A stretch of 64,000 bases of DNA from PALSA-270 sp963770245 (GCA_963770245.1 CAVYOX010000012.1:434001-498000), one strand, 5' to 3'; shown: positions 46,578-56,145, counted from the stretch's first letter. Notes: generated by a model from the letters alone, not told the origin. A program made the numbers and translations.

Positions 46578-47741
46578 GTGGATGAAAGCGCACTGTCGCT
46601 GAATACTCCCGCTCCCACTTCCGCCGCTTTTCCGGTGCCTGCGCATGCGCAGCAGGAAACCACCTTTGCGGAGGCTTTTGACGTGCTGCGCACAGCCATT
46701 CAGGAACACGCCTTCCCGGCGGCTTCGCTCGCCATCACCCAAGGTGGAAAACTAGTCGCATGGAAAGCCTTCGGCCACTTCACCTATGCCGCCGATTCCG
46801 CGGAGGCAACCCCGACCAGCATTTTCGATTTGGCTTCCCTTTCGAAGGTCGCGGCAACCACCGCCATGGCCATGGTTCTGTTTGAACGCGGGCTGCTCGA
46901 CCTCGAAGCTCCCGTGGCGGCGATCGTGCCCGAGTTTGCGCAGAACTCTCCCCGGCGCCGCGAAGTCACGGTACACATGCTGCTCGCCCACTCGTCCGGT
47001 TTGCCGGCCTACGAGAAGCTCTTTCTGCGCGCCCCCGCTCGGGAAGAACTTCTGGCCGCGGCCTTTGCAACTCCGCTCACCGCCGACCCCGGCACGCGGG
47101 CTGAGTATAGCGACATCGGCTTCATTGTCTTGGGGATCGCGCTTGAGCGTCTGGCGGACGAGACGCTCGACCGCTTCTGCCAGCGTGAGGTCTTCGGCCC
47201 GCTCGGCATGGCCACCTCGACGTTCAATCCGCCCGCCTCCTGGCGCACCGGCATCCCCCCAACCGAAGATGACCACTCCTTCCGCCACCGAGTCATCCAG
47301 GGCGAGGTGCAGGATGAAAATGCCAGCGTGCTCGGCGGAGTCGCCGGACAAGCCGGCCTCTTTGGGGCCGCGCAGGATCTTGCCATCTACGCCAACGCCT
47401 TGCTCCAAGGGGGCCGCCCCCTGGTTCGTCCGGAAACCTTGGCGCTATTCACCCGCCGCGAGCGAACTCCGGCCGGCACATCCCGCGCCCTCGGATGGGA
47501 CACGCCCTCATTCCCCTCGCAGTCCGGGAACTATTTTTCCTCCGACTCCTTCGGCCACCTCGGCTACACCGGAACCTCGCTGTGGATCGACCCGCAACGC
47601 CAGCTTTCGATCACCTTGCTGACCAATCGCACCTGGCCTGACTGCGGCAACCATGCGATCAAACAAGTGCGCCCAAGATTCCATGACGCGGTCATCCAGG
47701 CGTTCGAGCGCGCCGGCCAGGGGGGCACGATTGAGGCCTAG
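46578..47741 (+). CDS. Beta-lactamase-family serine hydrolase
   Basis: A 387-residue class C-like serine hydrolase with SLSKV (FDLASLSKVAATTAMAMVLF), the Tyr motif YSDIGFIVLGIALERL and HLGYTGTS. It is a paralogue of the N-terminal half of the divergent fusion gene. Likely substrates are peptidoglycan peptides or esters, not beta-lactams. It starts at GTG 46578; the N-terminus lacks a clear hydrophobic core although PVPAHAQQ resembles a signal cleavage site, so the start may be wrong. Its last codons overlap the murQ start by 11 bases, which implies coupled translation. Confidence 0.85.
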   Translation: MDESALSLNTPAPTSAAFPVPAHAQQETTFAEAFDVLRTAIQEHAFPAASLAITQGGKLVAWKAFGHFTYAADSAEATPTSIFDLASLSKVAATTAMAMVLFERGLLDLEAPVAAIVPEFAQNSPRRREVTVHMLLAHSSGLPAYEKLFLRAPAREELLAAAFATPLTADPGTRAEYSDIGFIVLGIALERLADETLDRFCQREVFGPLGMATSTFNPPASWRTGIPPTEDDHSFRHRVIQGEVQDENASVLGGVAGQAGLFGAAQDLAIYANALLQGGRPLVRPETLALFTRRERTPAGTSRALGWDTPSFPSQSGNYFSSDSFGHLGYTGTSLWIDPQRQLSITLLTNRTWPDCGNHAIKQVRPRFHDAVIQAFERAGQGGTIEA

Positions 47742-48657
47742 AAAGCCGCGCACCGACCTCGGACGCCTCTCGACCGAAAAGACGAACCCCGCCGCGGTCG
47801 ATCTGGACCTGCAGTCCGCCCTCGCCATCGCGCGCATTCTCAATCTCGAAGACGCGAAAGTCGCGCCCGCGGTCAAACGCGTTCTGCCGCAGATTGCGCG
47901 CGCCATCGACCGGATCGCCCAGGCCCTCGGTCGAGGCGGCCGCCTCCTCTATGTGGGCGCCGGCACGAGCGGCCGCATTGCCGCGCTGGATGCCGCGGAG
48001 TGTCCTCCGACCTTCAACCTCGATCCGAAAACGGTCCAGTACGTGATGGCAGGAGGCCCGAAAGCTCTGGACGTCGCGGTCGAAGCCGATGAAGACTCCC
48101 GCCCACTGGGCCGGCGGGAAATGGCCCAAAAAAAGCCGGGCAAGATGGACGTTGTGGTCGGAATCTCCGCCAGCGGACGAACGCCATTTACCGTCGCCGC
48201 CGTCGCCTATGCCCGCCGCCAGGGAGCGCAGACAGTCGCCATCACCTGCAATCCGAATTCGCCTCTCGAGAAAGCAGCCCATTTAGCGATCGTGGCCGAA
48301 GTCGGTCCCGAGGCGGTCTCAGGGTCCACTCGCATGAAAGCCGGCACGGCGCAAAAAATGATCCTCAATATGCTCTCGACCGGCGCCATGACCCGCCTGG
48401 GATATGTCTACGGCAACCTGATGGTCAACGTCCATCTCAAGAACGAAAAGCTCGCCGAGCGGGGTGTCAGCATTCTCGAGCGCGCCGCCAAGGTGAACCG
48501 CGAAGCGGCGAAGAAAGCGTTGAAGGCGGCCGGGAACAGCGTTCCGCTGGCGCTGGTCATGCTGCAGTCCGGCGCGCCCCGCGCCCAAGCCCGGCAGGCG
48601 CTCCAGGCCGTGCACGGCCACGTGCGGCACGCCGCAGCCTGGTTGCGCAACCGCTAG
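47731..48657 (+). CDS. murQ: N-acetylmuramic acid 6-phosphate etherase
   Basis: A 308-residue SIS-domain lyase, close to the usual MurQ length. Motifs are TEKTNPAAVDLDL, LLYVGAGTSGRIAALDAAEC (with the conserved Glu), PPTFNLDP, VVGISASGRTPFTVAAV and SGSTRMKAGTAQKMILNMLS. It converts MurNAc-6-phosphate to GlcNAc-6-phosphate and D-lactate in the cytoplasm during cell-wall recycling. TTG 47731 (within the end of the upstream gene) is the best start; the open frame runs further left without homology. The NamZ fusion nearby would release MurNAc outside, giving a pathway link. Confidence 0.93.
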   Translation: MRPRKPRTDLGRLSTEKTNPAAVDLDLQSALAIARILNLEDAKVAPAVKRVLPQIARAIDRIAQALGRGGRLLYVGAGTSGRIAALDAAECPPTFNLDPKTVQYVMAGGPKALDVAVEADEDSRPLGRREMAQKKPGKMDVVVGISASGRTPFTVAAVAYARRQGAQTVAITCNPNSPLEKAAHLAIVAEVGPEAVSGSTRMKAGTAQKMILNMLSTGAMTRLGYVYGNLMVNVHLKNEKLAERGVSILERAAKVNREAAKKALKAAGNSVPLALVMLQSGAPRAQARQALQAVHGHVRHAAAWLRNR

Positions 48658-48810
48658 CGCCGTCTCCGGGTGGTTCCCCCAGACCGTGCCCTTCCGATTC
48701 GCATAATTCCATCGAGCGCCTAGCCCGGTTCCCGCTAGAATAGACGAACGCCACGGGGCAAATCCCGCAGGGCGTGCGGCTTTTCGAGACCGATCGGGAA
48801 CGAGTTCGCT

Positions 48811-50112
48811 ATGGACAAACTGGTGATTCGCGGCGGCAACCCATTGCTCGGAACCGTGCGCGTCAGTGGCGCAAAGAATGCCGCACTGCCTGCCATGGCC
48901 GCGGCCCTGCTCACCGAAGAGCCGGTCATCGTTGAAAACATCCCCCAAGTACGAGACATCGAGACCACCCGCAAGCTTTTGGCCGCCATGGGAGTGGAAG
49001 TCGAGCTCGGCTACGGCCGCGCCCAACACCGCACCACGCTCTGCTGCCGTAATCTGGCGGCGCCCGAGGCCTCTTACGAACTGGTCAAGACCATGCGCGC
49101 GTCCACCTTGGTGTTAGGCCCGCTGGTGGCGCGTTGCGGACGCGCTCGCGTCTCTCTGCCGGGCGGCTGCGCCATTGGCGCCCGACCGATCGATCTGCAC
49201 ATTCACGGCCTCGAGCGCCTGGGGGCCAAGATCACGCAGGACCACGGCTACGTGGAGGCCACCGCCGACCGCCTAAAAGGCGCTGAGATTCTCTTCGACA
49301 AAATCACGGTCACGGGCACCGAAGACCTGCTGATGGCGGCGACTCTCGCCGAGGGCGAGACCGTCCTCGAGAATTGCGCCCGTGAGCCGGAAGTCGCCGA
49401 CCTCGCCGATCTGCTGAACAAGATGGGGGCGCGCATTACGGGCGCCGGCACTGCGACCATCCGCGTTCAGGGCGTGAGCAAGCTCCACGGCGCCAAGCAC
49501 CGCATTATTCCCGATCGCATCGAGGCCTCCACCTTCCTGATCGCGGGCGCGCTCACGGGCGGGGATATCATCATTGCCGGCTGCGATCCCAACCATCTCG
49601 GCACGCTTCTTGAAAAGCTGGACGAAGTCGGGGTGAAGACCAAGCGCACCGCCGAATCGGTCCGCGTAATGGGGGATGGTCCCTTCCGATCGGCCGACAT
49701 TAACACCGAAGAATATCCCGGATTCCCCACCGACGTGCAGGCGCAATATATGGCGCTCGCCACCCAAGCCGAAGGCACCTCGGTGATTACCGAGAATATT
49801 TTCGAGAACCGCTTTATGCACGCCCAGGAACTGGTCCGCATGGGCGCCAATATCAAGATCGAAGGCCGCCGGGCGATCGTCCGCGGCCGAACTCAGCTGA
49901 GCGCAGCCGCCGTTCTGGCCTCGGATCTGCGTGCCTCGGCGTCGCTAGTGCTCGCCGCTTTAGTCGCCGATGGCGAAACCATTATCGACCGCGTGTACCA
50001 TATCGACCGCGGTTACGAGCACATCGAAGAGAAACTGCGCGGCGTGGGCGCGCAGATTCGCCGCATCGGCGACATGTTCCCCAAGGGACAAGGGGCTGGG
50101 AGTTCGGCGTAA
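48811..50112 (+). CDS. murA: UDP-N-acetylglucosamine 1-carboxyvinyltransferase
   Basis: A 433-residue EPT-family enzyme of normal length. It starts MDKLVIRGGNPLLGTVRVSG, with KNAALPAMAAALL, and the catalytic Cys in VSLPGGCAIGARPIDLHIHG (equivalent to Cys115 of E. coli, so fosfomycin-sensitive form). Later motifs include DRIEASTFLIAGALTGGD and FPTDVQAQYMALA. It transfers enolpyruvate from PEP to UDP-GlcNAc, the first committed step of peptidoglycan synthesis, in the cytoplasm. It lies 153 bp after murQ and ends 3 bp from the convergent VOC gene. Confidence 0.96.
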   Translation: MDKLVIRGGNPLLGTVRVSGAKNAALPAMAAALLTEEPVIVENIPQVRDIETTRKLLAAMGVEVELGYGRAQHRTTLCCRNLAAPEASYELVKTMRASTLVLGPLVARCGRARVSLPGGCAIGARPIDLHIHGLERLGAKITQDHGYVEATADRLKGAEILFDKITVTGTEDLLMAATLAEGETVLENCAREPEVADLADLLNKMGARITGAGTATIRVQGVSKLHGAKHRIIPDRIEASTFLIAGALTGGDIIIAGCDPNHLGTLLEKLDEVGVKTKRTAESVRVMGDGPFRSADINTEEYPGFPTDVQAQYMALATQAEGTSVITENIFENRFMHAQELVRMGANIKIEGRRAIVRGRTQLSAAAVLASDLRASASLVLAALVADGETIIDRVYHIDRGYEHIEEKLRGVGAQIRRIGDMFPKGQGAGSSA

Positions 50113-50115
50113 CGG

Positions 50116-50541
50116 CTAGTCGGGAATGTGGATGCTGCCGTCCTCCCCGATCGCAAACGATGGGTTCCAGGCGATCTCCCACGAAAACCCATCCGGATCA
50201 GAAAAATACGCCGAATAGCCGCCCCAAGAAGCTTCCTGGGCAGGCTTCAGAATCTTGGCGCCGGCGGCCGCAGCCTGGGCGAGGACCGAATCTACTTCTT
50301 CACGACTGCGGGTATTATAGGCGAGCGCCATTCCGCTGAAACCCTGGCCATCGGCAGCCCTATTGGCATCCTTCGCGAGCTCAAGCCGCGGGTATAAAGC
50401 GAGAGCCATGCCCCCGGCCTGGAAAAATACGATACCTTCAGCCTGGGCCATCGACCTCCGCCATCCCAGACGCTCATAGAATTCCCGGCTGCGTTTGAGG
50501 TCCGCCACGCCCAGCGTGACGATGCTCACACGTTGTTCCAT
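50116..50541 (-). CDS. VOC/glyoxalase-superfamily protein
   Basis: A 141-residue single VOC unit with two beta-alpha-beta-beta-beta repeats: VSIVTLGVADLKRSREFYER, GIVFFQAGGMALALYP, and the second half ending GGYSAYFSDPDGFSWEIAWN. The typical metal residues are only partly conserved, so it may bind a ligand instead of catalysing. It starts at ATG 50541 with GAGAGG upstream. The substrate is unknown. Confidence 0.87.
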   Translation of the reverse strand: MEQRVSIVTLGVADLKRSREFYERLGWRRSMAQAEGIVFFQAGGMALALYPRLELAKDANRAADGQGFSGMALAYNTRSREEVDSVLAQAAAAGAKILKPAQEASWGGYSAYFSDPDGFSWEIAWNPSFAIGEDGSIHIPD

Positions 50542-50882
50542 CGTGTTCCTCTCTCCATGATTCCACCTGCAACTTGATCAAGATTCATCGTACACTCGCA
50601 GGTCGTCAGCCACGGTGGCTGGTGTCACAGACCAGCGCTCGAGCCTGGAGGCCTCGTAGTTCTCTCGGAATCTGACGGGCATCGGAGGGCGGAAAGAGGG
50701 GCGTGACTTACTTCTCGCTGGTTTCTTTTGGGAATTTCGTCGAGCTAGTTCGAAGCGATCGAGAAAGCCTATGAGCGGCGGAGGGCCGAGGGAGCGGCGT
50801 GGTTGACGCCATGACCGAGTATTCCCCTACGGTTGAAATCACAGTAGCCCTCTCTTGTCGCGAGCGGGCTGTTTTGAATTTC
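50542..50882. other. Intergenic region with two overlapping hairpins
   Basis: About 340 bp. AGCCAC-G-GTGGCT at 50608-50620 and GCTGGT-7-ACCAGC at 50618-50636 overlap and could form alternative stems; no T-run follows. Short open frames to the right (from 50799) are not protein-like. It should also carry the promoter of the VOC gene at its left end. Confidence 0.4.
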
Positions 50883-51077
50883 TTAACGTTCTCTCAGGTG
50901 CAGAACCACGGCGAATCCGGCGCCCAACGCAATCGCGCCAAGCAAAAGGTACCAAAGAACCGGGAGCCCAACGAGGAAGATGGCTAGGCTTACAATCGTG
51001 AAAGCAACACCAGCGAATCCAGCACCGACGTGGATTTTGTCTATTCTGAAGCCGGAATGGGGGAAGGCGTCTTTCAT
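50883..51077 (-). CDS. Small two-helix membrane protein, hypothetical
   Basis: A 64-residue frame starting at ATG 51077: KDAFPHSGFRIDKIHVGAG, then two helices (FAGVAFTIVSLAIFLVGLPV, LWYLLLGAIALGAGFAVVLH) ending in RER. The short basic end and paired helices look like a real small membrane protein. No family name is known to me. The larger open frame to 51305 has no support for its extra N-terminus. Confidence 0.6.
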   Translation of the reverse strand: MKDAFPHSGFRIDKIHVGAGFAGVAFTIVSLAIFLVGLPVLWYLLLGAIALGAGFAVVLHLRER

Positions 51078-51317
51078 GCTGTCGGGTGAGCCTCTTTCGG
51101 CTCCAATCATCCCACCGATTCCTCCAAACTCCAAAATGTGATCTGTGAGTCCGGCTTCGATCGCAGGCGTCACGCGCAATGTCTGATGGACTCGGCAGAA
51201 ATTGTCAGAAGATAAAAACAGCCCATTACCCTCTTGTTCCCTTCCTTGACTTCCATTCTCCCGGAACCCGATAATAAAAAGTTCTGCACTCGTTGCCGAA
51301 GTCACAGGGAGCGTTTT

Positions 51318-52067
51318 GTGGCGTCAACCGCTAGTTCTCGGGCTCCGACCGGGAGAGGTGTCGTGACCCCGCTGCGGGCGGGCCAGGGATATTCCTTCTG
51401 GCTGCGCCGCCTGCATTCGCTCAGTGGCATCGTTCCGGTAGGCGCCTTCCTTTTCGAACACATTCTGATTTCAAACGCCACTACGATCAGCGGTCCGGCC
51501 GCCTATGCCCGTCAAGTGCGCTTCCTGGCAAACCTGCCGCTGGTTCCGCTGCTCGAGCTGTTTGGCATCTGGCTTCCCATCCTGTTCCACGGCTTGTATG
51601 GTTTCTACATCTGGTATCGCGGGGAAGCCAACGTCGGCGACTACCCGTGGACGGGAAACTGGATGTACGCCGCGCAACGCTGGACCGGGGGCATCGCCTT
51701 CGCCTACATCCTGTGGCACACCTGGACGATGCGTTTCACTGGCATCGACCTGCACCAATACCCCGGCGCCTCGTTTGGCAAAGTGCAGGCGGAATTGAAC
51801 TCACCGTTTTTGCTGGCCTTCTACGGGGTCGGCCTGGTGTGCGCGTCCTGGCATTTCGCCTACGGCATCTGGTTATTTGCCGCCAAGTGGGGCATCACGG
51901 CGGGGGAGAAGGCGCGGCAGAGATTTCTGGTCGTGTGCCTGGGATTTTTCGTGGTGCTGAGCGCCGTGGGCGTCGCCAGCCTCTATAGCCTGCGGGAGCG
52001 TTTCCCGCAGCAGCCCACCGATCCTGCCGGCTCCCACCTGGTGGAAGCCGGGCCGGGCTCGAGCTAG
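51318..52067 (+). CDS. sdhC: Succinate dehydrogenase cytochrome b558 subunit
   Basis: A 249-residue membrane subunit with five helices, the b558 type of B. subtilis and related complexes. It has WLRRLHSLSGIVPVGAFLFE, ILFHGLYGFYIWYRGEANVG, IAFAYILWHTWTMRFTGIDL and ASWHFAYGIWLFAAKWGITA; the histidines in these helices are candidate haem ligands. It anchors SdhA/B and passes electrons to quinone. GTG 51318 has GGGAG upstream; GTG 51363 is an alternative. It is 28 bp before sdhA, first in the operon sdhCAB. Confidence 0.92.
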   Translation: MASTASSRAPTGRGVVTPLRAGQGYSFWLRRLHSLSGIVPVGAFLFEHILISNATTISGPAAYARQVRFLANLPLVPLLELFGIWLPILFHGLYGFYIWYRGEANVGDYPWTGNWMYAAQRWTGGIAFAYILWHTWTMRFTGIDLHQYPGASFGKVQAELNSPFLLAFYGVGLVCASWHFAYGIWLFAAKWGITAGEKARQRFLVVCLGFFVVLSAVGVASLYSLRERFPQQPTDPAGSHLVEAGPGSS

Positions 52068-52095
52068 CGCCAAGGAAAGCCGGTAGATTCAAAGC

Positions 52096-53877
52096 ATGGC
52101 ATCCAATCCGAAAATCATCGTGATCGGCGGCGGCCTGGCGGGACTTTCCGCCGTCATCAAGATCGCGGAAATGGGCGGGCAGGTGGATCTGTTCTCCATC
52201 GTTCCGGTGAAACGCTCCCACTCGGTTTGCGCCCAAGGCGGCATCAATGCGGCCAAGAACCTCAAGGGTGAGGGCGATTCCACCTGGAAGCACTTCGACG
52301 ACACGATTTACGGGGGCGACTTCCTGGCCAATCAGCCTCCCGTCAAAGGCATGTGCGAAGCCGCTCCGGGCATCATCGACCTGCTCGACCGCATGGGCGT
52401 CCCCTTCAACCGCACTCCCGAAGGCTTGCTCGATTTTCGCCGCTTCGGGGGCACGCTATTCAACCGCACCGCCTTCGCCGGCGCCACCACCGGCCAGCAG
52501 CTTCTGTACGCGCTCGATGAGCAAGTCCGCCGTCACGAAGCCGACGGCAAAGTCAAAAAATACGAGCACTGGGAATTTCTCTCCGCCGTGCTCGATGGCC
52601 AGCGGATCTGCCGCGGCATCTGCGCTATGGATCTGCACTCCATGGAAGTGCGCACGTTTCCCGCCGACGCCGTCATCATCGCGACCGGCGGCAATGGCGC
52701 GATCTTCGGCAAATCCACCAACTCCGTGGTGTGCACCGGCTCGGCGCAGTCGGCGCTCTATCAGCAGGGCTGTTACTACGCGAATGGCGAGTTCATCCAA
52801 GTCCATCCGACTTGCATCCCGGGCGAAGACAAGCTGCGCCTGATGTCGGAATCGGCCCGCGGCGAGGGCGGCCGCGTGTGGGTGCCAAGAACCGCCGGCG
52901 ACCAGCGCGACCCCAAGTCGATCCCGGAGGCCGAGCGCTGGTACTTCCTCGAAGAGTGGTATCCCAAGTATGGCAACCTGGTGCCGCGCGATGTGGCCAC
53001 CCGCGCCATCTTCAAGGTGGTCTACGAGCACAAGCTGGGCATCGACGGCAAGCCCATGGTCTATCTCGACCTGACCCACATCGACCGCAAGATTCTGGAC
53101 CGCAAGCTGGAAGGCATTCTGGAGATTTACGAGAAGTTTGTGGGTGACGATCCCCGCGATACCCCGATGAAGATTTTTCCCGGCATGCATTACACCATGG
53201 GGGGATTGTGGGTCGACTTTCAGCAGGCGACCAACCTCCCGGGCATCTATTCCGCCGGGGAATGCGAATATCAGTATCACGGCGCCAATCGTCTGGGAGC
53301 AAATTCGCTGGTCTCCTGCATTTATGGCGGTTTCACCGCCGGCCCGAACGCCGTCCAGTACGCGCGCAGCCTGCCGGCCAGCACCGCCAACGGCCACTTC
53401 GAAGCCGAAAAGAAAAAGCAGGAAGCCAGCAACGCCCTGCTCATGAACAACCAGGGCACGGAGAATCCCTTCAAACTGTGGCGCGAGCTAGGCGAGCTGA
53501 TGACCGAAAACTGCACCGTCATCCGCTACAACAAGAATCTGAAGGAAACCGACGCCAAGCTGTGCGGACTGCTCGAACGCTTTCGACGGGTCAACCTGAG
53601 CGACCGCACCGAGTGGGCCAATACCTCGGTCGTATTCACCCGCCAGCTCTACAACATGCTGCAGCTCTCGCGGGTCATCGCCCAGGGTGCCGCGCTGCGG
53701 GATGAATCGAGGGGAGCGCATTACAAGCCGGATTTCCCGGAGCGCGATGACCGGAACTGGCTGAAGACGACCAAGGCGACCTTCGCTCCGGACGCGGATG
53801 AACCGCGATTTGAATTTGAGCCGGTCGATATCTCGCTGATTCCGCCGCGGGCGAGGAAATACGATGCCGCGAAGTGA
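52096..53877 (+). CDS. sdhA: Succinate dehydrogenase flavoprotein subunit
   Basis: A 593-residue flavoprotein. It has the N-terminal FAD motif IIVIGGGLAGLSAVIKIAEM, the covalent FAD histidine in KRSHSVCAQGGINAA, HPTCIPGEDKLRLMSESARG with EGG, and HYTMGGLWVDFQQATNLPGI with AGECEYQYHGANRLGANSL. It oxidises succinate to fumarate on the cytoplasmic side. The length and motif spacing fit the Bacillus/Acidobacteria branch. It overlaps or closely precedes sdhB. Confidence 0.96.
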   Translation: MASNPKIIVIGGGLAGLSAVIKIAEMGGQVDLFSIVPVKRSHSVCAQGGINAAKNLKGEGDSTWKHFDDTIYGGDFLANQPPVKGMCEAAPGIIDLLDRMGVPFNRTPEGLLDFRRFGGTLFNRTAFAGATTGQQLLYALDEQVRRHEADGKVKKYEHWEFLSAVLDGQRICRGICAMDLHSMEVRTFPADAVIIATGGNGAIFGKSTNSVVCTGSAQSALYQQGCYYANGEFIQVHPTCIPGEDKLRLMSESARGEGGRVWVPRTAGDQRDPKSIPEAERWYFLEEWYPKYGNLVPRDVATRAIFKVVYEHKLGIDGKPMVYLDLTHIDRKILDRKLEGILEIYEKFVGDDPRDTPMKIFPGMHYTMGGLWVDFQQATNLPGIYSAGECEYQYHGANRLGANSLVSCIYGGFTAGPNAVQYARSLPASTANGHFEAEKKKQEASNALLMNNQGTENPFKLWRELGELMTENCTVIRYNKNLKETDAKLCGLLERFRRVNLSDRTEWANTSVVFTRQLYNMLQLSRVIAQGAALRDESRGAHYKPDFPERDDRNWLKTTKATFAPDADEPRFEFEPVDISLIPPRARKYDAAK

Positions 53878-53900
53878 AGCGCTGGCTAGGGTTGACAAAA

Positions 53901-54650
53901 ATGGCTGACAAAACCGTGCTCCTCAAGATCAAGCGGCAGAACACCCCTTCGTCCGCCTCCTACTGGGAAGAGTTCGAACTGGCATGGCATCCCGGGATGA
54001 ATGTGATCTCCTCGATGATGGAGATCGCCCGCAATCCCGTCACTCGCGGAGGTACGCCAACCACCCCGATCACCTACGACTCCAATTGCCTCGAGGAAGT
54101 CTGCGGCTCCTGCGCCATGCTCGTCAACGGCAAAGCCCGCATGGCTTGCTCCGCCCTGATTGACAATCTGGAGAAGCCGGTTCGCCTCGAACCGCTCTCC
54201 AAGTTCCCGGTGGTCCGCGATCTGGCCGTCGATCGCAGCGTGCTGTTTGAGAATCTGAAAGCCGTGAAAGCCTGGGTCCCGATCGACGGGACCTATGACC
54301 TCGGCGCCGGCCCGCGCATGACCATGGAAGAGCAGGAGGCTGCCTATCCCCTCTCGCGCTGCATTTCCTGCTGCTGCTGCATGGAGGTTTGCCCGCAATT
54401 CAATGAACACACAGCGTTTGTGGGCGCCGCGACCATCTCGCAGGTGCGCCTGTTCAACACCCACCCGACCGGCGCTGCCCTCAGGCGCGAGCGCCTGACG
54501 GCGCTGATGGGCGAGGGCGGCATCCAGGAGTGCGGCTACGCCCAGAACTGCGTCGAGGCCTGTCCCAAGGACATTCCGCTCACCCGCTCCATTTCCGAAG
54601 TAGGAGGCGAAGTGATGAAACAGGCCATTGGTGACCTTTTCCGTCATTAA
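53901..54650 (+). CDS. sdhB: Succinate dehydrogenase iron-sulfur subunit
   Basis: A 249-residue ferredoxin-like subunit. The [2Fe-2S] site is CLEEVCGSCAMLVNGKARMA; the C-terminal clusters use CISCCCCMEVCPQ and CGYAQNCVEACPKDIPL, so the [4Fe-4S] and [3Fe-4S] ligands are present. I chose ATG 53901 (AGGG about 10 bases upstream, typical MADKT start); GTG 53874, which overlaps the sdhA stop by 4 bases, would add nine residues. Electrons pass from SdhA to the b558 anchor. Confidence 0.94.
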   Translation: MADKTVLLKIKRQNTPSSASYWEEFELAWHPGMNVISSMMEIARNPVTRGGTPTTPITYDSNCLEEVCGSCAMLVNGKARMACSALIDNLEKPVRLEPLSKFPVVRDLAVDRSVLFENLKAVKAWVPIDGTYDLGAGPRMTMEEQEAAYPLSRCISCCCCMEVCPQFNEHTAFVGAATISQVRLFNTHPTGAALRRERLTALMGEGGIQECGYAQNCVEACPKDIPLTRSISEVGGEVMKQAIGDLFRH

Positions 54651-54953
54651 AATCTGTCAATCGGGGACTACCCAAAGGTGCCGGTCTTCAGTCTTTTGCC
54701 ATCAACAAACTTACTGTTTTCATCACGATACACTAATACCTTCAAGCAACCCCTAACACGGCATCCCACCTGCACTACAAATCCGTGGGTGAGCGAAATC
54801 GAGTAACCGAAGTAATCGATGACGGTCGGACTCGAAGTCGTTTTTACCACTTTCGTAACCAGTTACGAATTACCTTGGTTTTTTTCGTCACTGAATTACA
54901 ATACCCGCCTGCTCTGAGCGCCAGGGCACGCGTCATCGACTCGAGGCCACTTC
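54651..54953. other. Intergenic region, AT-richer than the rest
   Basis: About 300 bp after sdhB with lower GC than its neighbours. A 60-codon minus-strand frame (54668-54850) shows no family features. TACAAT at 54896-54901 could be a -10 box for the DUF5715 gene. No hairpin with a T-run is seen after sdhB. Confidence 0.4.
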
Positions 54954-55727
54954 GTGAAGGTTAAATTTTCAGGCCGAATCGGATTCTTGTTTTTCCTGAT
55001 CGCCGCGGTATGCGGTCAGGCCGCCGCGCTGCACAGCACCACCCAGGCGCGCGAGCATCGGAGCTCGCGGCACCACCGCCTTCGCAGCATTCTGTTCAAC
55101 CCGCTGTTCCGGCCCACGCATGAATCCCTGCTGCGCCAGAACGAAGAAATCGATCGTCTCGAGTTGCCCCGCATCCAGGACGACTCCGAACTCGAAGAAC
55201 TGAAGGCCAGCGGCGCGTTGGTGCCGATCCGCGCCAGCGAAAGCCTGCGCTTCGATCCGCGGCTCGAACCCAGCCGGCGCTATTGCCGCCCCTGGACCCG
55301 CGACTTCGTCGAAGACCTTGGCGAGGCCTACAACAAGGAGTTTCACGGCCAGATCCAGGTCAATTCCGCGGTGCGGACCGCGCAAGGACAGAAAAAGCTC
55401 CGCCGTCACAATCGCAATGCGGCTCCCGAGAGCGGAGAGACAGGATCATCCCATCTGGCCGGCATCACCGTGGACATTCAACGCCGCGGGCTGACGGGTG
55501 AGCAGATCCGGTGGGTGGAGCAGTACATGCTGGTTCTGAACAACCAGGGCTTGATCGAACCGGAAGAAGAACGTCACGAGTGGGTGTTCCACGTCATGGT
55601 CTCTGACCGTTATGAAGGCTGGCGTGAGTCGAACGTGCTGAGCGCCCAACAAGAGCCCAGTGTATCGCCCGCCGTCGAGCCCACCGAGCTGCCGGAACCG
55701 GTTTTGATGATTGCCCAGGAGCCGTAG
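54954..55727 (+). CDS. Exported DUF5715-family (peptidase M15-like) protein
   Basis: A 257-residue protein from GTG 54954 with GAGG about 8 bases upstream. The signal peptide is IGFLFFLIAAVCGQAAALH. The mature part has a fold like D-Ala-D-Ala carboxypeptidases of family M15: QVNSAVRTAQGQKKLRRHN, GSSHLAGITVDIQRRGLT (His and Asp of the zinc site) and EERHEWVFHVMV (Glu/His). Residues compatible with zinc ligands are visible, so hydrolysis of peptidoglycan peptides is plausible, but not shown for the family. Confidence 0.75.
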   Translation: MKVKFSGRIGFLFFLIAAVCGQAAALHSTTQAREHRSSRHHRLRSILFNPLFRPTHESLLRQNEEIDRLELPRIQDDSELEELKASGALVPIRASESLRFDPRLEPSRRYCRPWTRDFVEDLGEAYNKEFHGQIQVNSAVRTAQGQKKLRRHNRNAAPESGETGSSHLAGITVDIQRRGLTGEQIRWVEQYMLVLNNQGLIEPEEERHEWVFHVMVSDRYEGWRESNVLSAQQEPSVSPAVEPTELPEPVLMIAQEP

Positions 55728-56145
55728 ACTTACACTTCCAAGGAAGCTAGGCTCCCCGGGGACCGACCGATCCCGGGCTGAATTCGATTTTCGGATTCCG
55801 ATTCACAGGCTGATTCCAACCGCTGTTTCCTGATCTTCTCTTCCTCATTCTCCTCCTCACTTTTTGCAGCGCAAAATCAACCAATCCGTGAGGCGTGGGG
55901 AGACCGGCGGCGGGCGCCGGTTCCCGGCCTTCGCTCCGTACCCGCGCGAGTAAGGCAAGGGGTGCGGGAATCGAACTGTGGACCCCCCGGGGCGATGCCG
56001 TCGCCCGGCCAATCGAGCGCTGTCTGTCGTACAATTCAGGATTCACCATTTGGTCTGGAATCTGCCGAGCCGCCGAAGCTGCTTTCGAGCTTCGGAGGCG
56101 CGGCTGGCAGACAACCGGGCCTCGATTCAATCTGAGGAGGCATCC
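55728..56145. other. Intergenic region before the cyclophilin pair
   Basis: About 420 bp. A pyrimidine-rich tract lies around 55835-55865, and TACAAT at 56030-56035 is a possible -10 box for the cyclophilin genes. No gene, repeat or terminator is evident. A short tRNA-like match near 55970 does not fold. Confidence 0.4.

Noticed and set aside
54668..54850. 60-codon minus-strand ORF after sdhB
   Set aside because: No ribosome site of note and no family features; lies in AT-richer intergenic DNA.
55940..56020. tRNA-like sequence (GGAATCGAAC) on the minus strand
   Set aside because: The presumed T-arm does not pair, and no D-arm, anticodon stem or acceptor stem can be formed.
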